A stretch of DNA of 19,210 nucleotides, from contig CANEKB010000011.1 in assembly GCA_947427985.1 (NCBI GenBank), forward strand, positions 1 through 19,210, given 5' to 3'. The number at the start of each line of letters is the position of its first letter. Within the stretch, counting starts at the first letter, position 1. Source of the stretch: an uncultured Candidatus Saccharibacteria bacterium (GTDB lineage Bacteria > Patescibacteriota > Saccharimonadia > Saccharimonadales > Saccharimonadaceae). Below, piece after piece: positions 1 through 7,000 of the stretch. The notes beneath the pieces are model-generated. The model did not search any database, had not been told where the DNA came from, and saw nothing but the letters and a program-made list of their open reading frames with translations. The position numbers and the translations under genes are program-made.

Positions 1-40
1 GTCCCCGATCCTAATTACTTTCATGAACGCTTTAGACCTT

Positions 41-80
41 CCCCCCGTCCCCGCGGGCCGCCCCGCCCCGGGGGGGGGCG
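41..80. other. Anomalous G/C-only tract upstream of the first gene
   Basis: Of 40 bases here 39 are G or C, including a run of nine G at 70-78 and several C runs. The neighbouring DNA is of moderate GC. The C runs and the G run can pair, so a transcript would fold strongly just ahead of the start codon at 96. It may be a sequencing or assembly artefact near a contig edge. Bases 1-40 show no gene or recognisable signal. Confidence 0.6.
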
Positions 81-95
81 AGATCATGGCGATAT

Positions 96-1595
96 ATGAA
101 ATTCAGAGAAACTTTAGCAAAACTTGGTCGCGGGACGAAGATTGGTTTGGGGATTATCACGATTCTGACGGTAGGGTTTATGGCGTTTTGGGAGACGCAG
201 AAAGCTGGGTTTCATGAGGATGAAGCATACACGATTAGCTCGTCGGTGTCGCCGGTCTGGGACGAGCTGATGGCGACGGCGGACGAGAACGGCGCACCAA
301 AATTTAGATCGCGAGAGGTATACGAAAGTTATGCGAGTTTCACGGGATTCAATCCGGCGATGGTTTATGATAATCAAGCGCGAGACGTGCATCCGCCGCT
401 ATACTATTTGATTTTTCACGTATTGGCGGGGATTTTCCAAGGGTGGACTTATCAAGTTGGTTTCATAATTAACTTGGTTTTCTTCTTGATGACTGGCTGG
501 ATGGTGGTGAAGATTTGTTTGCTACTGGGGAAGGAAAAGGCGATTTTGCCGAGCTTAATTTTGCTAAATTTCTCGGTGCTAGGGATTAATATGGTGACGT
601 TCCAGCGAATGTATACGGTGATGGGGTTCTTTGTAGCGTTGACATTATACTACAACTTGAAGATTATTCAGGCAGAGTATAAGATTTCTCGACAGGATGC
701 GATTGGGCTAGGAATGGCGATTTTGCTTGGATTTTTGACGCAGTACTTCTATGTGATCTACCTAGCGGCGATTTTCCTGATGATGGTGGTAAAGATGGTG
801 AAGGGTAAGAGGTATGATAGTTTGAAGAAATATATTGCGTTGCATGTCGGGACAGGGATATTTGGAGTGATTTTGTATCCAGCATCGTTGATGCATATTT
901 TTGCAAGTTATCGTGGGGTGGGTGCGTTAGTAGTACCGACGATGGGTCTAGGCGAGCGGCTTTGGGGATTTCTAGAAGTGGTTCGGGCGAATATCTATGT
1001 TCCTTTTTTGCTAGTGGTAGGGCTGATGATTTGGCTATGGGGGAAGGAAAAGGACGAAGAGCGGACGGAGCTAGGGCTATTGGTATTCCCGGCGATGTTT
1101 TATGTTGTGATAGTGATGTTGTTGGCGCCATATGTGGAGATTCGGTATTTGATGCCGGTGATGGTATGTCTAGTGATAGGGCTGGCGATGCTTGCGATAA
1201 GGGAAATAGGTCAGAAGGTGGCGCTGGGCGGAGCGGTTGTTTTGGTGTTGTTTGGAGCGATGATGAGTAAGCCTTCGTTCCTGTACTCGGATTATCAGCA
1301 GGCGTTAGATGTAGCTATGGAAAATCAGGATAAAACTCTAGTTTATGTAACAGATAATAACTTCACGTTCATTAAAAATTTGGAGGAGTTTGGCATCTAT
1401 GCACAAACAGCCATAGCAAAGACGAGTTATAATGAAATACAGAAGCTACCGGAGATTGAGGGAGAGTTTATTCTAAGGATGGATAGCTGGTTAGACAAAG
1501 GTTTTGTTGTGGGCGTGTTTGAAGGTCTAGATTACGAGAAGAAGAAAGAAATTGAGATGGGAGACTACATTGGCTATATTATGGAGAAGAAATAA
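96..1595 (+). CDS. GT-C fold membrane glycosyltransferase (GT39/ArnT-like)
   Basis: A 499-residue polytopic membrane protein. After one N-terminal membrane segment (about residues 16-34) comes an external loop with an acidic HEDEAYT motif (residues 40-46) and then RDVHPPLYY (96-104). These are the hallmark acidic motifs of GT-C glycosyltransferases that use polyprenyl-phosphate-linked sugars (dolichyl-phosphate-mannose mannosyltransferase, ArnT and relatives). About nine further hydrophobic segments follow, then a soluble C-terminal tail of about 90 residues. It probably moves a lipid-linked sugar onto an envelope acceptor on the outer face of the membrane; the substrate cannot be told. The stop codon abuts the ATG of the next gene, so the two are surely cotranscribed. 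The ATG at 96 has no well-placed ribosome-binding site, and the odd G/C tract lies just upstream. A competing ATG at 86 is out of frame. Confidence 0.75.
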   Translation: MKFRETLAKLGRGTKIGLGIITILTVGFMAFWETQKAGFHEDEAYTISSSVSPVWDELMATADENGAPKFRSREVYESYASFTGFNPAMVYDNQARDVHPPLYYLIFHVLAGIFQGWTYQVGFIINLVFFLMTGWMVVKICLLLGKEKAILPSLILLNFSVLGINMVTFQRMYTVMGFFVALTLYYNLKIIQAEYKISRQDAIGLGMAILLGFLTQYFYVIYLAAIFLMMVVKMVKGKRYDSLKKYIALHVGTGIFGVILYPASLMHIFASYRGVGALVVPTMGLGERLWGFLEVVRANIYVPFLLVVGLMIWLWGKEKDEERTELGLLVFPAMFYVVIVMLLAPYVEIRYLMPVMVCLVIGLAMLAIREIGQKVALGGAVVLVLFGAMMSKPSFLYSDYQQALDVAMENQDKTLVYVTDNNFTFIKNLEEFGIYAQTAIAKTSYNEIQKLPEIEGEFILRMDSWLDKGFVVGVFEGLDYEKKKEIEMGDYIGYIMEKK

Positions 1596-2102
1596 ATGCC
1601 AAACATAAGAGATTATTTAGGGAATGAGTATAAGGTACTAGAGTGTTTGGGCTGTGAGATTGCTAAGAAAGGAATAATAGCGCCAGGTGGAGTAGTTTAT
1701 GAGAGCGATGCCCTTATAATGTCGGGCGATCCAGAGATACCGATAGGAGGGTTTCTAGTAATTAATTCTAAACGTCATATTAACTCGCTGACTGAGATGA
1801 CGAAAGAAGAACGGGCGGAATTAATTGAGCTAGTTGTAAAGTCGATAAAGGTCATAAAGGAACTGGGATTAGCTACTCGGGTCACGGTTTTACAGGAGGA
1901 GCGTTCGCAGCATTTTCATGTTTGGATTTTTCCGATGCAGGATTGGATGAAGAGCAAATATGGTGAGGGTTTAGCGCATATTCGAGAAATTTGTGAAGAT
2001 GTACGAGAAAATACTGATGCAGCAGGCAGACATAAGGTAGTTGAGGCGGTTGAGGAAATCAAGAAATACTTTAGCGAATCCGAGAAGCATGATAAAATAT
2101 AA
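1596..2102 (+). CDS. HIT-family nucleotide-binding protein, first motif His replaced
   Basis: A 168-residue protein of the histidine triad superfamily, which hydrolyses or transfers nucleoside monophosphates. It shows an N-terminal CLGC pair (about residues 18-21), the strand GGFLVINSKRHINSL typical of HIT proteins, and a motif SQHFHVWIF near residues 104-112. Aligned to the HxHxHxx signature, the first His is Ser while the second (catalytic in Hint) and third are kept, so activity is plausible but may be altered. The ATG follows the upstream TAA with no spacer, and GGAG lies about 10 bases before it inside the preceding gene, which suggests translational coupling. The linkage to a membrane glycosyltransferase hints at a role with nucleotide-sugar or lipid-linked sugar metabolism, but that is inference from position only. 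Confidence 0.75.
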   Translation: MPNIRDYLGNEYKVLECLGCEIAKKGIIAPGGVVYESDALIMSGDPEIPIGGFLVINSKRHINSLTEMTKEERAELIELVVKSIKVIKELGLATRVTVLQEERSQHFHVWIFPMQDWMKSKYGEGLAHIREICEDVRENTDAAGRHKVVEAVEEIKKYFSESEKHDKI

Positions 2103-2162
2103 ACATAAGTAAAATATCCTGCTAGCTGTATAGGACCGGTTAGCGTAAAATTAGGAGGCAAT

Positions 2163-2756
2163 ATGGCAACAAAAAAGAAAACCGCTTCGAAGTCGTCGGG
2201 GCGGGAAGCGGCGCCAGTTTTGCAGATGGCCAAAAGCTCAGGCTGGTTGGCTATTCTGGAGTCGATAATTATCGGCGCGCTCGGCATGATTTTGATCTGG
2301 AACCCAGAGGGAATTATGCGAGTGATTTTTTATGTCGTCGGCATCTTTTTGATGGTGAAAGGCGTATACAAGATTGTTAATTACTTCGCGGTACATGGAC
2401 GCTATGATTACTATAACAATGATTTGTTATACGGGATTATTGCGTTAGTATTTGGTGTGATTGCGGTGGTACTATGGGAGCAGTTGACTGGAGCTATTGG
2501 CATCGTGGTTGGCGCATGGATGATCTATGGGTCATTAGTACGTATGAATACGGCGATTAAACTACATGCGGCAGGAGTAAAGGAATGGTTTTATGTTTTG
2601 CTGCTTTCGTTGGTAATGTTGGCGTTAGGTATTTATATGATCGTGAGCGTGGGTGTTGTAGTGACAGTTGTGGGATGGATTATGGTTGCAGCAGCGGTAA
2701 TAGGCATCATTGAGGATATAATGTTCTTGCGTAATGTTGATGCGGTGACGAAGTAG
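2163..2756 (+). CDS. DUF308/HdeD-like membrane protein
   Basis: A 197-residue protein. A short basic, Lys/Ser-rich cytoplasmic tail (residues 1-24) is followed by about six hydrophobic segments in three pairs: SGWLAILESIIIGALGMILI onward, VIFYVVGIFLMVKGVYKIV, LLYGIIALVFGVIAVVLW, a Gly-rich pair, and two near the C-terminus. This paired layout with repeated G-x-x-L-I patterns matches the DUF308 (HdeD) family of small integral membrane proteins. HdeD is linked to acid resistance in enterobacteria, but most members have no known function. A strong ribosome-binding site (TAGGAGGCAAT) precedes the ATG. The gene lies 60 bases after the HIT gene and ends at a terminator, so it may be the last gene of that operon. 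Confidence 0.7.
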   Translation: MATKKKTASKSSGREAAPVLQMAKSSGWLAILESIIIGALGMILIWNPEGIMRVIFYVVGIFLMVKGVYKIVNYFAVHGRYDYYNNDLLYGIIALVFGVIAVVLWEQLTGAIGIVVGAWMIYGSLVRMNTAIKLHAAGVKEWFYVLLLSLVMLALGIYMIVSVGVVVTVVGWIMVAAAVIGIIEDIMFLRNVDAVTK

Positions 2757-2773
2757 AGATTTATCAAAAAAGG

Positions 2774-2803
2774 AATTAGCCTAGGAAACTAGGCTAATTT
2801 TGC
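2774..2803 (+). terminator. Intrinsic terminator after the DUF308 gene
   Basis: An 11-bp perfect stem (2774-2784 with 2789-2799) with a GAAA loop is followed by a short T run. An A run upstream would let it also work in the reverse direction. Confidence 0.85.
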
Positions 2804-2813
2804 AATTTCATGG

Positions 2814-2842
2814 TTGTAATTTGGGAAGAAGTGCGCTATAAT
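2814..2842 (+). promoter_or_regulatory. Sigma70-type promoter of tRNA-Asp
   Basis: TTGTAA at 2814-2819 and TATAAT at 2837-2842 are separated by 17 bases. The predicted start point (about 2849) is a few bases before the tRNA. Confidence 0.8.
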
Positions 2843-2852
2843 ATGAATTAGT

Positions 2853-2929
2853 GGAATCGTAGCTCAGTTGGTTAGAGCGCCGCCCTGTCACGGCGGAGGT
2901 CGCGGGTTCGAGTCTCGTCGGTTCCGCCA
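2853..2929 (+). tRNA. tRNA-Asp (GTC)
   Basis: A complete cloverleaf with acceptor GGAATCG/CGGTTCC, a D-arm GCTC/GAGC, anticodon stem CCGCC/GGCGG with loop CTGTCAC (anticodon GTC), and a T-arm with loop TTCGAGT. The CCA end is encoded. The gene has its own promoter and terminator. Confidence 0.97.
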
Positions 2930-2935
2930 GGTTAA

Positions 2936-2963
2936 TAAAGACTCCGTAGGGAGTTATTTTTGT
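2936..2963 (+). terminator. Terminator after tRNA-Asp
   Basis: ACTCC (2941-2945), loop GTAG and GGAGT (2950-2954) are followed by TATTTTTG. Confidence 0.75.
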
Positions 2964-3031
2964 GTATTTTGTAAGGTTGCGGTGTAGCTAGGAGACTGAA
3001 TCTATTGTGCTGGAAGTGCAAGCTTATTTTC

Positions 3032-3260
3032 TTCATCCTCCCTTGATTACTCTATATGGCTAGACAACGGAGGGAAAAGCCCCAGTAACGGCCATCTGGC
3101 GTGGAAGGATTAACCGGTTCGCCAGTCTTCCCGTTTAAGCTAAATGCCCCCATTTTAGTATAGGCATGTCTGGACCAGCTATATAGATGCGTGGCTACTC
3201 CGTTAGCATTACTCCCGGCCATACTAGCAACATTACTAATCCACCCGCTGCGGACTCGAG
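3032..3260 (-). pseudogene. Orphan 3' gene cassette 1 (FISUMP-like C-terminal half, no start)
   Basis: On the minus strand the frame from V (3253-3255) to a TAG stop (3052-3054) gives 67 residues with no internal stop: VRSGWISNVASMAG at the start and RYWGFSLRCLAI at the end. There is no start codon, ribosome-binding site or N-terminal domain upstream. The sequence pattern resembles the last part of FISUMP-type proteins, which end in a GfSvRCv motif. Borders are shared with four other cassettes in the window: GTCCGCAGCGGG at the 5' side, and at the 3' side the block containing GTTGTCTAGCCATA plus GGGAGGATGAA past the stop. Relative to its sisters this copy has an extra AT in the terminal codons, which creates an earlier TAG and removes only the last Glu. 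The cassette sits between two tRNA genes. This fills the otherwise gene-free stretch 2964-3304. Confidence 0.8.
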
Positions 3261-3304
3261 AAGTTGATTAGCGATGGCGAGAGAAGGACTCAGGGTTATA
3301 ATTA

Positions 3305-3333
3305 TGGCATGGGGGCGACAGGTGTGATATAAT
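3305..3333 (+). promoter_or_regulatory. Promoter of tRNA-Thr (clear -10, weak -35)
   Basis: TATAAT at 3328-3333 lies 8 bases before the tRNA. The -35 position at the 17-base spacing reads TGGCAT, a poor match. Confidence 0.6.
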
Positions 3334-3341
3334 GGGGGTGT

Positions 3342-3417
3342 GCCGTTGTAGCTCAGTTGGTAGAGCAGCTCATTCGTAACGAGCAGGTCGCTGGTTCGAT
3401 CCCAGTCAACGGCTCCA
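3342..3417 (+). tRNA. tRNA-Thr (CGT)
   Basis: Acceptor GCCGTTG pairs with CAACGGC, the D-arm is GCTC/GAGC, and the anticodon loop TTCGTAA gives anticodon CGT. The T-arm has loop TTCGATC, and the CCA end is encoded. The pair closing the anticodon loop would be A-C rather than a standard pair, a small oddity to check. The rest of the cloverleaf is intact. Confidence 0.93.
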
Positions 3418-3448
3418 TTTTGAGCCAAAATCGGCTCTTTTTGTTTTT
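3418..3448 (+). terminator. Terminator after tRNA-Thr
   Basis: GAGCC (3422-3426) and GGCTC (3433-3437) form the stem, followed by TTTTTGTTTTT. The stretch 3449-3549 beyond it shows no gene or clear signal. Confidence 0.85.
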
Positions 3449-3549
3449 CGGAGCTTCGCTCGTCCAAAAGACGCGCTTCATCTCCTCAAATTCAAAAATA
3501 GCTCGATTTTAATCTTGAAATGCTTATTTTGAGTTAAGAGGGGTCTTTT

Positions 3550-4137
3550 CTATTGGAAGTTTTGGAGAGTTTTGAGGATGTTGGCGTCAAAATTGTTTTG
3601 GCGCCAATTGTATTGTGAAGGAATTTTGAGATCTTCGGCGATAAGGCGACGCATGAGCTGACTAGTGGGTGGAAAGTCAAAAGAGATGTAAGGTTGATTT
3701 TGAGGGTTAAGATAGAAAACATAGTTTCTAGTGTTAACGTAGAGGTTTAAGAAATTGCAGGGTTGGAGATTGATTTTTTGTAGAATGCGCGATTCGTTGG
3801 TAAATTGATGATTCATGATGTGGGTATGGGCATGATTAACACTGTTGGCGGAAATATGGGATTTTGAGTCTGGGGAGCCATGTTCGAAGATTATTGGGAA
3901 TTGATTGTAAACGGATTTAAATTTAGCGCGGTATTTCTTGATAAGATAGCGGTACTCTCGTTGTTCGGCGGGCGATAGATCGCTCATGGCGAGGAGGTGG
4001 CGTTTGCTGACGATGAGTAGATAACCTTCGACGAGAGCGCCAGTGCCAGGGATGATGCGGAAGCTAGTGGTTTCTTCAATGATAGTGTTTTCTGGGAGAG
4101 AGTAGTCGAGTTTGCAGAAGACGCAGTTAGTTGACAT
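3550..4137 (-). CDS. HIT-family hydrolase/transferase
   Basis: A 195-residue protein starting MSTNCVFCKLDYSLPE. It has the N-terminal CxxC of zinc-binding HIT proteins (residues 5-8), the strand GYLLIVSKRHLLAMSDLSP, and a complete triad motif HAHTHIM flanked by Asn-His, so it is a canonical catalytic histidine triad protein. About 80 C-terminal residues follow the triad and match nothing I recognise. The open frame extends upstream, but the extension is low-complexity antisense of the neighbouring gene, so the ATG at 4135-4137 is chosen. It overlaps the end of the upstream nucleotidyltransferase-like gene by 11 bases, so translation is probably coupled. The substrate is unknown; family members act on nucleoside phosphoramidates, dinucleoside polyphosphates or adenylylated molecules. 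Confidence 0.8.
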   Translation of the reverse strand: MSTNCVFCKLDYSLPENTIIEETTSFRIIPGTGALVEGYLLIVSKRHLLAMSDLSPAEQREYRYLIKKYRAKFKSVYNQFPIIFEHGSPDSKSHISANSVNHAHTHIMNHQFTNESRILQKINLQPCNFLNLYVNTRNYVFYLNPQNQPYISFDFPPTSQLMRRLIAEDLKIPSQYNWRQNNFDANILKTLQNFQ

Positions 4138-4528
4138 TGTCTTTATTAATTTTAAGATAATTTTGGATTTTGGCGATATCGGGTTGATCTTTAGGTGCGT
4201 TGCGCCAGAGCTTGAACTTGAGAATGCTCTCAAGAGTTTCGACGAGATAGCCATTGAGCCAAATTGAAGATTTTTCGGGATGCTCGTCGATGAGAATTTG
4301 AGCACGACCGTCTTTGATATGGTAACTGTTATATTCATCGGTGTCGGTAGGATCAATATGATATTCAGCGGAAAGCTTTGCGAAGAGCTCGGGAGTAACA
4401 TAGAGATCGAGATCATTGGTGCGTTTGCGTAGGCCGTAAAGCACTAGGGCGCCGCCAGAAGCGATATAATAGCCAGTTTTTGGTAAGTGTAGAGACGCGA
4501 ATAAATTGGCGAGCTGGGCTTTGTCCAT
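4127..4528 (-). CDS. Small nucleotidyltransferase-fold protein
   Basis: A 133-residue protein. Residues 22-46 carry the pattern IASGGALVLYGLRKRTNDLD: a Gly-Gly turn, a G-x-R-x-T segment and a D-x-D. This is typical of the minimal nucleotidyltransferase fold seen in antitoxin-like and AbiEii/DUF6036-type proteins. A conserved third acidic residue cannot be assigned with certainty. Such proteins bind nucleotides and often act on tRNAs or partner proteins; the exact role is unknown. It is the first gene of a two-gene operon with the HIT hydrolase, sharing 11 bases, which suggests the pair handles the same nucleotidyl-modified substrate (inference). The ATG lies 6 bases after a TATAAT box, so the mRNA is probably leaderless. 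Confidence 0.65.
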   Translation of the reverse strand: MDKAQLANLFASLHLPKTGYYIASGGALVLYGLRKRTNDLDLYVTPELFAKLSAEYHIDPTDTDEYNSYHIKDGRAQILIDEHPEKSSIWLNGYLVETLESILKFKLWRNAPKDQPDIAKIQNYLKINKDNVN

Positions 4529-4534
4529 AAATAT

Positions 4535-4540
4535 ATTATA
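4535..4540 (-). promoter_or_regulatory. -10 box of a leaderless promoter (nucleotidyltransferase gene)
   Basis: On the minus strand TATGCTATAAT forms an extended -10 box. The ATG follows after 6 bases, where transcription should start. No good -35 box is visible. Confidence 0.6.
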
Positions 4541-4554
4541 GCATAGGTCAGATG

Positions 4555-5799
4555 CTAATCTTTGTCGACGGGGAGATCGCTATAATGGTAACGAAGGGAA
4601 GGCTGCCGGTGACCACGACGGCGGCTAACTCGACCGTTTTTGTCGACGAGGAAGTTACGGTAGAAGAAAAACTTGGTCGTGGCGAGCTGATAGAGTGTAG
4701 AGGTGATGGAACCGATGCAGTTACAGAAAGGCGTGGGGAGGAACGAGCAACAGAGACGGAGCGAGCGGGCGATGATACGGTTGACGGTAGTATTGGCGGC
4801 AGACCAGTTGAGCTGGAGAAAAGAGGTGTAAAGATAATAGGCGGGACAAAGCAAAAAGTCCAGGAACTCAAAGCCTAGAAAGACTAAAGTTAGTGGAAGG
4901 TTGAGCGGATAGAATTGGCAAAGCCCGAAGAACATGACTAAACTAGAAATATATAGAACAGAAAGTAAAGCATAAGCATTGCGGAGGGATTTTTTGTAGT
5001 TAAATTTTTTCTGGCTAACGTTAACTTTGGCGAGAATAGTGACTGATTCAAGGGCATCCCATTGGGTATCGGTAATAAGCGAGACAAAAGTAATAGCGAG
5101 ACCATATTCGGCACCAAATTCGAGGGCATTACTAAGGCCAAAAAGGAAGGTTAGGAAACCGAAGAAGTAGCTGGCAAGGCTTGAGGAGTCGTATTTGAGG
5201 CAATGTAGAAAATTGAGACGGAAGCGAAACCGGTTACAGTTACGTAGAAAAACGTAGAGAGTAAAAACACTCATAACGATACTGGTTACGGTAACAATAG
5301 TAATGGAATCACGTACGAGGAGGGCAGTGCCAATTAGAATACTAAAATTCAAGAGACTGAATATAATTGAGTAGCGATTAGCTCGGTTGTTTTGGTTTTC
5401 GTAGTAGAGTTTATCAAGTACGAAAGTGAAGATTGTTTGAAGCGCAAGAATGATGACAGCATATATAGCGAAAGTGTGGTAAACGCTGGCATCCATATTC
5501 ATAAAGTTGATAAAAGAATCAATATGAAGGATTGTAAAACCATAAACAAGCATAGCAATAATACTACCAAGTACAAGACCGGACATGACTGCATTTTTAT
5601 TCTTATCACGGTTTTTACTAATATTGGCACCAATTGAGAAAGGAGAGCGGATGATGCCGCAGATGTATTGCAAAGGATAGGTAATTGTGAAAACGCTGAT
5701 CAGATTTTTATCGATAAGTAAGCTTAAACAAAACCATGACAAAATTGGCGTCAAGGAAAGGAGAGCTTGGTCAAAACTGATCTTAAGTAGACGTCGCAT
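4555..5799 (-). CDS. Polytopic membrane transporter, MATE/MOP-like
   Basis: A 414-residue, strongly hydrophobic protein with about 10-12 predicted membrane segments and a charged C-terminal tail (roughly residues 385-414, rich in Arg, Lys and Asp). Early residues FDQALLSLTPILSWFCLSLLID and the central TDTQWDALESVTIL resemble half-domains of the MATE/MOP flippase superfamily, whose members export drugs or flip lipid-linked sugars. The assignment rests on overall pattern, since that family has few invariant motifs. Family length is usually near 450, so it is slightly short. The ATG at 5797-5799 has no ribosome-binding site, and a 12-codon open frame from 5821 overlaps the start. Its TAG stop lies just upstream of the promoter of the next gene. 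An alternative is another multi-pass transporter family. Confidence 0.5.
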   Translation of the reverse strand: MRRLLKISFDQALLSLTPILSWFCLSLLIDKNLISVFTITYPLQYICGIIRSPFSIGANISKNRDKNKNAVMSGLVLGSIIAMLVYGFTILHIDSFINFMNMDASVYHTFAIYAVIILALQTIFTFVLDKLYYENQNNRANRYSIIFSLLNFSILIGTALLVRDSITIVTVTSIVMSVFTLYVFLRNCNRFRFRLNFLHCLKYDSSSLASYFFGFLTFLFGLSNALEFGAEYGLAITFVSLITDTQWDALESVTILAKVNVSQKKFNYKKSLRNAYALLSVLYISSLVMFFGLCQFYPLNLPLTLVFLGFEFLDFLLCPAYYLYTSFLQLNWSAANTTVNRIIARSLRLCCSFLPTPFCNCIGSITSTLYQLATTKFFFYRNFLVDKNGRVSRRRGHRQPSLRYHYSDLPVDKD

Positions 5800-5884
5800 A
5801 AAGTTGAGCTTGGTTTTGCATTAGATAATATATCTTTCTCCGCCAGTGCGAATCTAGAAATATTAGTGATTCCTCAAATGAATT

Positions 5885-6862
5885 TTAGTTTTGGTAATTG
5901 ATTTGTTCTGCGTTGATGATAGGAGTATGGAAGAGTTCGGTAGAATCGAGATCAGTGTTAGCGAGACTATAAGAGGTAATTTGATGGTTTTTGTAGGTTG
6001 TGTAGTAGAAAGACCCAGTACCTAGATCATAGCAGTCCGTGTAAATAGTGAATTCGTAGTGGCCGTCTCCGAGGTCGCAACAGCCATGTTGCTGATCAAC
6101 GGAGTGAAGGATATGGAAGAACTGATTTACGCTAGAAATTTCGTCGCTCTCGGAAAGGGAATTGAGTTTGGTAAAAGCAGCTTTTGCAAAGCGAGATTCG
6201 GACGAGAGGTCACCTGGAAGACCAATCGCACCCATACCACGGCTATAGACTGGAAGATTAAGGTTTGGGGCAAGGTTATTGACTGGAGCTTTGGCGGAGA
6301 GATGTTGATAGTTGCTGAGTTGAAGAAGCATTTTATCGAAGGGTGGATTATTAGTGAGAATGCCGACAGGGTTGTCATAGACGTTTAGACCATTAGCCAT
6401 GGATTCAACGGTGATAGCAGCGCCAGTCGCGTCAGCGAAGATCCAGTGGAGACCAGTAGCGGGGAGCTGTTCGCTGAAATTAAGATTGCGGAAGTTCATT
6501 TTTGCGAGGAGAGTTTTAGCCTCATCAATGTTAGCACATTGACCAAGAATCCAGTTGAGAAATTCAAATTGAGCAACATTGTCTTTACCATCAATATGAT
6601 CATTATAGACAGCATTGCCAGAAAAATTGAGGCCGGCACCACCAAGGCCTTTTTCGTTGACGCCGTCATAGAGTAGGGGATAGTTTTCTGAGACGCAGGC
6701 GATTCCGATTATTGCGTAGTGGGTATCTAGATTATTAACTTCACGAAATTCGAAAGGGAAGTTGCGTGGGATAATGGTAACTTCCTCGTTGTAAGAGATA
6801 TCATAATCAAAATTGCGTCCGAAGTAGGCGTTTTTTGTTACATAAGTAGCCGCAGTGCACAT
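5885..6862 (-). CDS. Linear amide C-N hydrolase, choloylglycine hydrolase/penicillin acylase family
   Basis: A 325-residue N-terminal nucleophile hydrolase. It begins Met-Cys-Thr, so removal of Met exposes Cys2 as nucleophile. Other residues match bile-salt hydrolase positions: Arg16 and Asp19 in FGRNFDYD (equivalent to Arg18 and Asp21), Asn79 in GAGLNFSG (Asn82), Asn172 in ILTNNPPF (Asn175) and Arg224 in SSESRFAK (Arg228). Length is as usual for the family (315-330). Members cut amide bonds of conjugated bile salts, penicillin V or acyl-homoserine lactones; the true substrate here cannot be read. There is no signal peptide, so it acts in the cytoplasm or after non-classical release. It is a single gene with its own promoter. 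For a host-dependent oral or gut bacterium, amide or signal degradation is a reasonable guess only. Confidence 0.9.
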   Translation of the reverse strand: MCTAATYVTKNAYFGRNFDYDISYNEEVTIIPRNFPFEFREVNNLDTHYAIIGIACVSENYPLLYDGVNEKGLGGAGLNFSGNAVYNDHIDGKDNVAQFEFLNWILGQCANIDEAKTLLAKMNFRNLNFSEQLPATGLHWIFADATGAAITVESMANGLNVYDNPVGILTNNPPFDKMLLQLSNYQHLSAKAPVNNLAPNLNLPVYSRGMGAIGLPGDLSSESRFAKAAFTKLNSLSESDEISSVNQFFHILHSVDQQHGCCDLGDGHYEFTIYTDCYDLGTGSFYYTTYKNHQITSYSLANTDLDSTELFHTPIINAEQINYQN

Positions 6863-6900
6863 GTTGGTTTTTCCTGTTTATTTTTGAAGTAACTATAAGT

Positions 6901-6906
6901 ATTATA
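6901..6906 (-). promoter_or_regulatory. -10 box for the amide hydrolase gene
   Basis: On the minus strand TATGCTATAAT gives an extended -10 box about 38 bases before the ATG. A weak ribosome-binding site (AGGAAAAACC) precedes the start codon. The box touches one arm of the inverted repeat at 6907-6991. Confidence 0.6.
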
Positions 6907-6991
6907 GCATAAATAAGGAAAAGAACATCCAAAATAGCCTCATGGTAGCCTTACTGACATTTTTTATTTATCTTTTCCTTATTCCTTATGC
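6907..6991. repeat. Imperfect inverted repeat upstream of the amide hydrolase
   Basis: The left arm at 6907-6924 (GCATAAATAAGGAAAAGA) is complementary to 6971-6991 except for three extra bases on the right. The arms enclose 46 bases that contain a smaller AGCC/GGCT-type repeat. It lies between the hydrolase promoter and orphan cassette 2. Confidence 0.7.
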
Positions 6992-7000
6992 TTGGGTTTT

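Noticed and set aside
3195..3467. 90-codon minus-strand open frame
   Set aside because: It reads antisense through tRNA-Thr and cassette 1 and gives the usual artefact peptide of an antisense tRNA.
3550..4416. A 288-residue version of the second HIT protein
   Set aside because: The extra 93 N-terminal residues are low-complexity antiparallel reading of the nucleotidyltransferase gene; MSTNCVFC begins the HIT domain.
4552..4878. 108-codon plus-strand open frame
   Set aside because: It is the complement of the transporter C-terminus; its composition is that of a shadow frame and it lacks a ribosome site.
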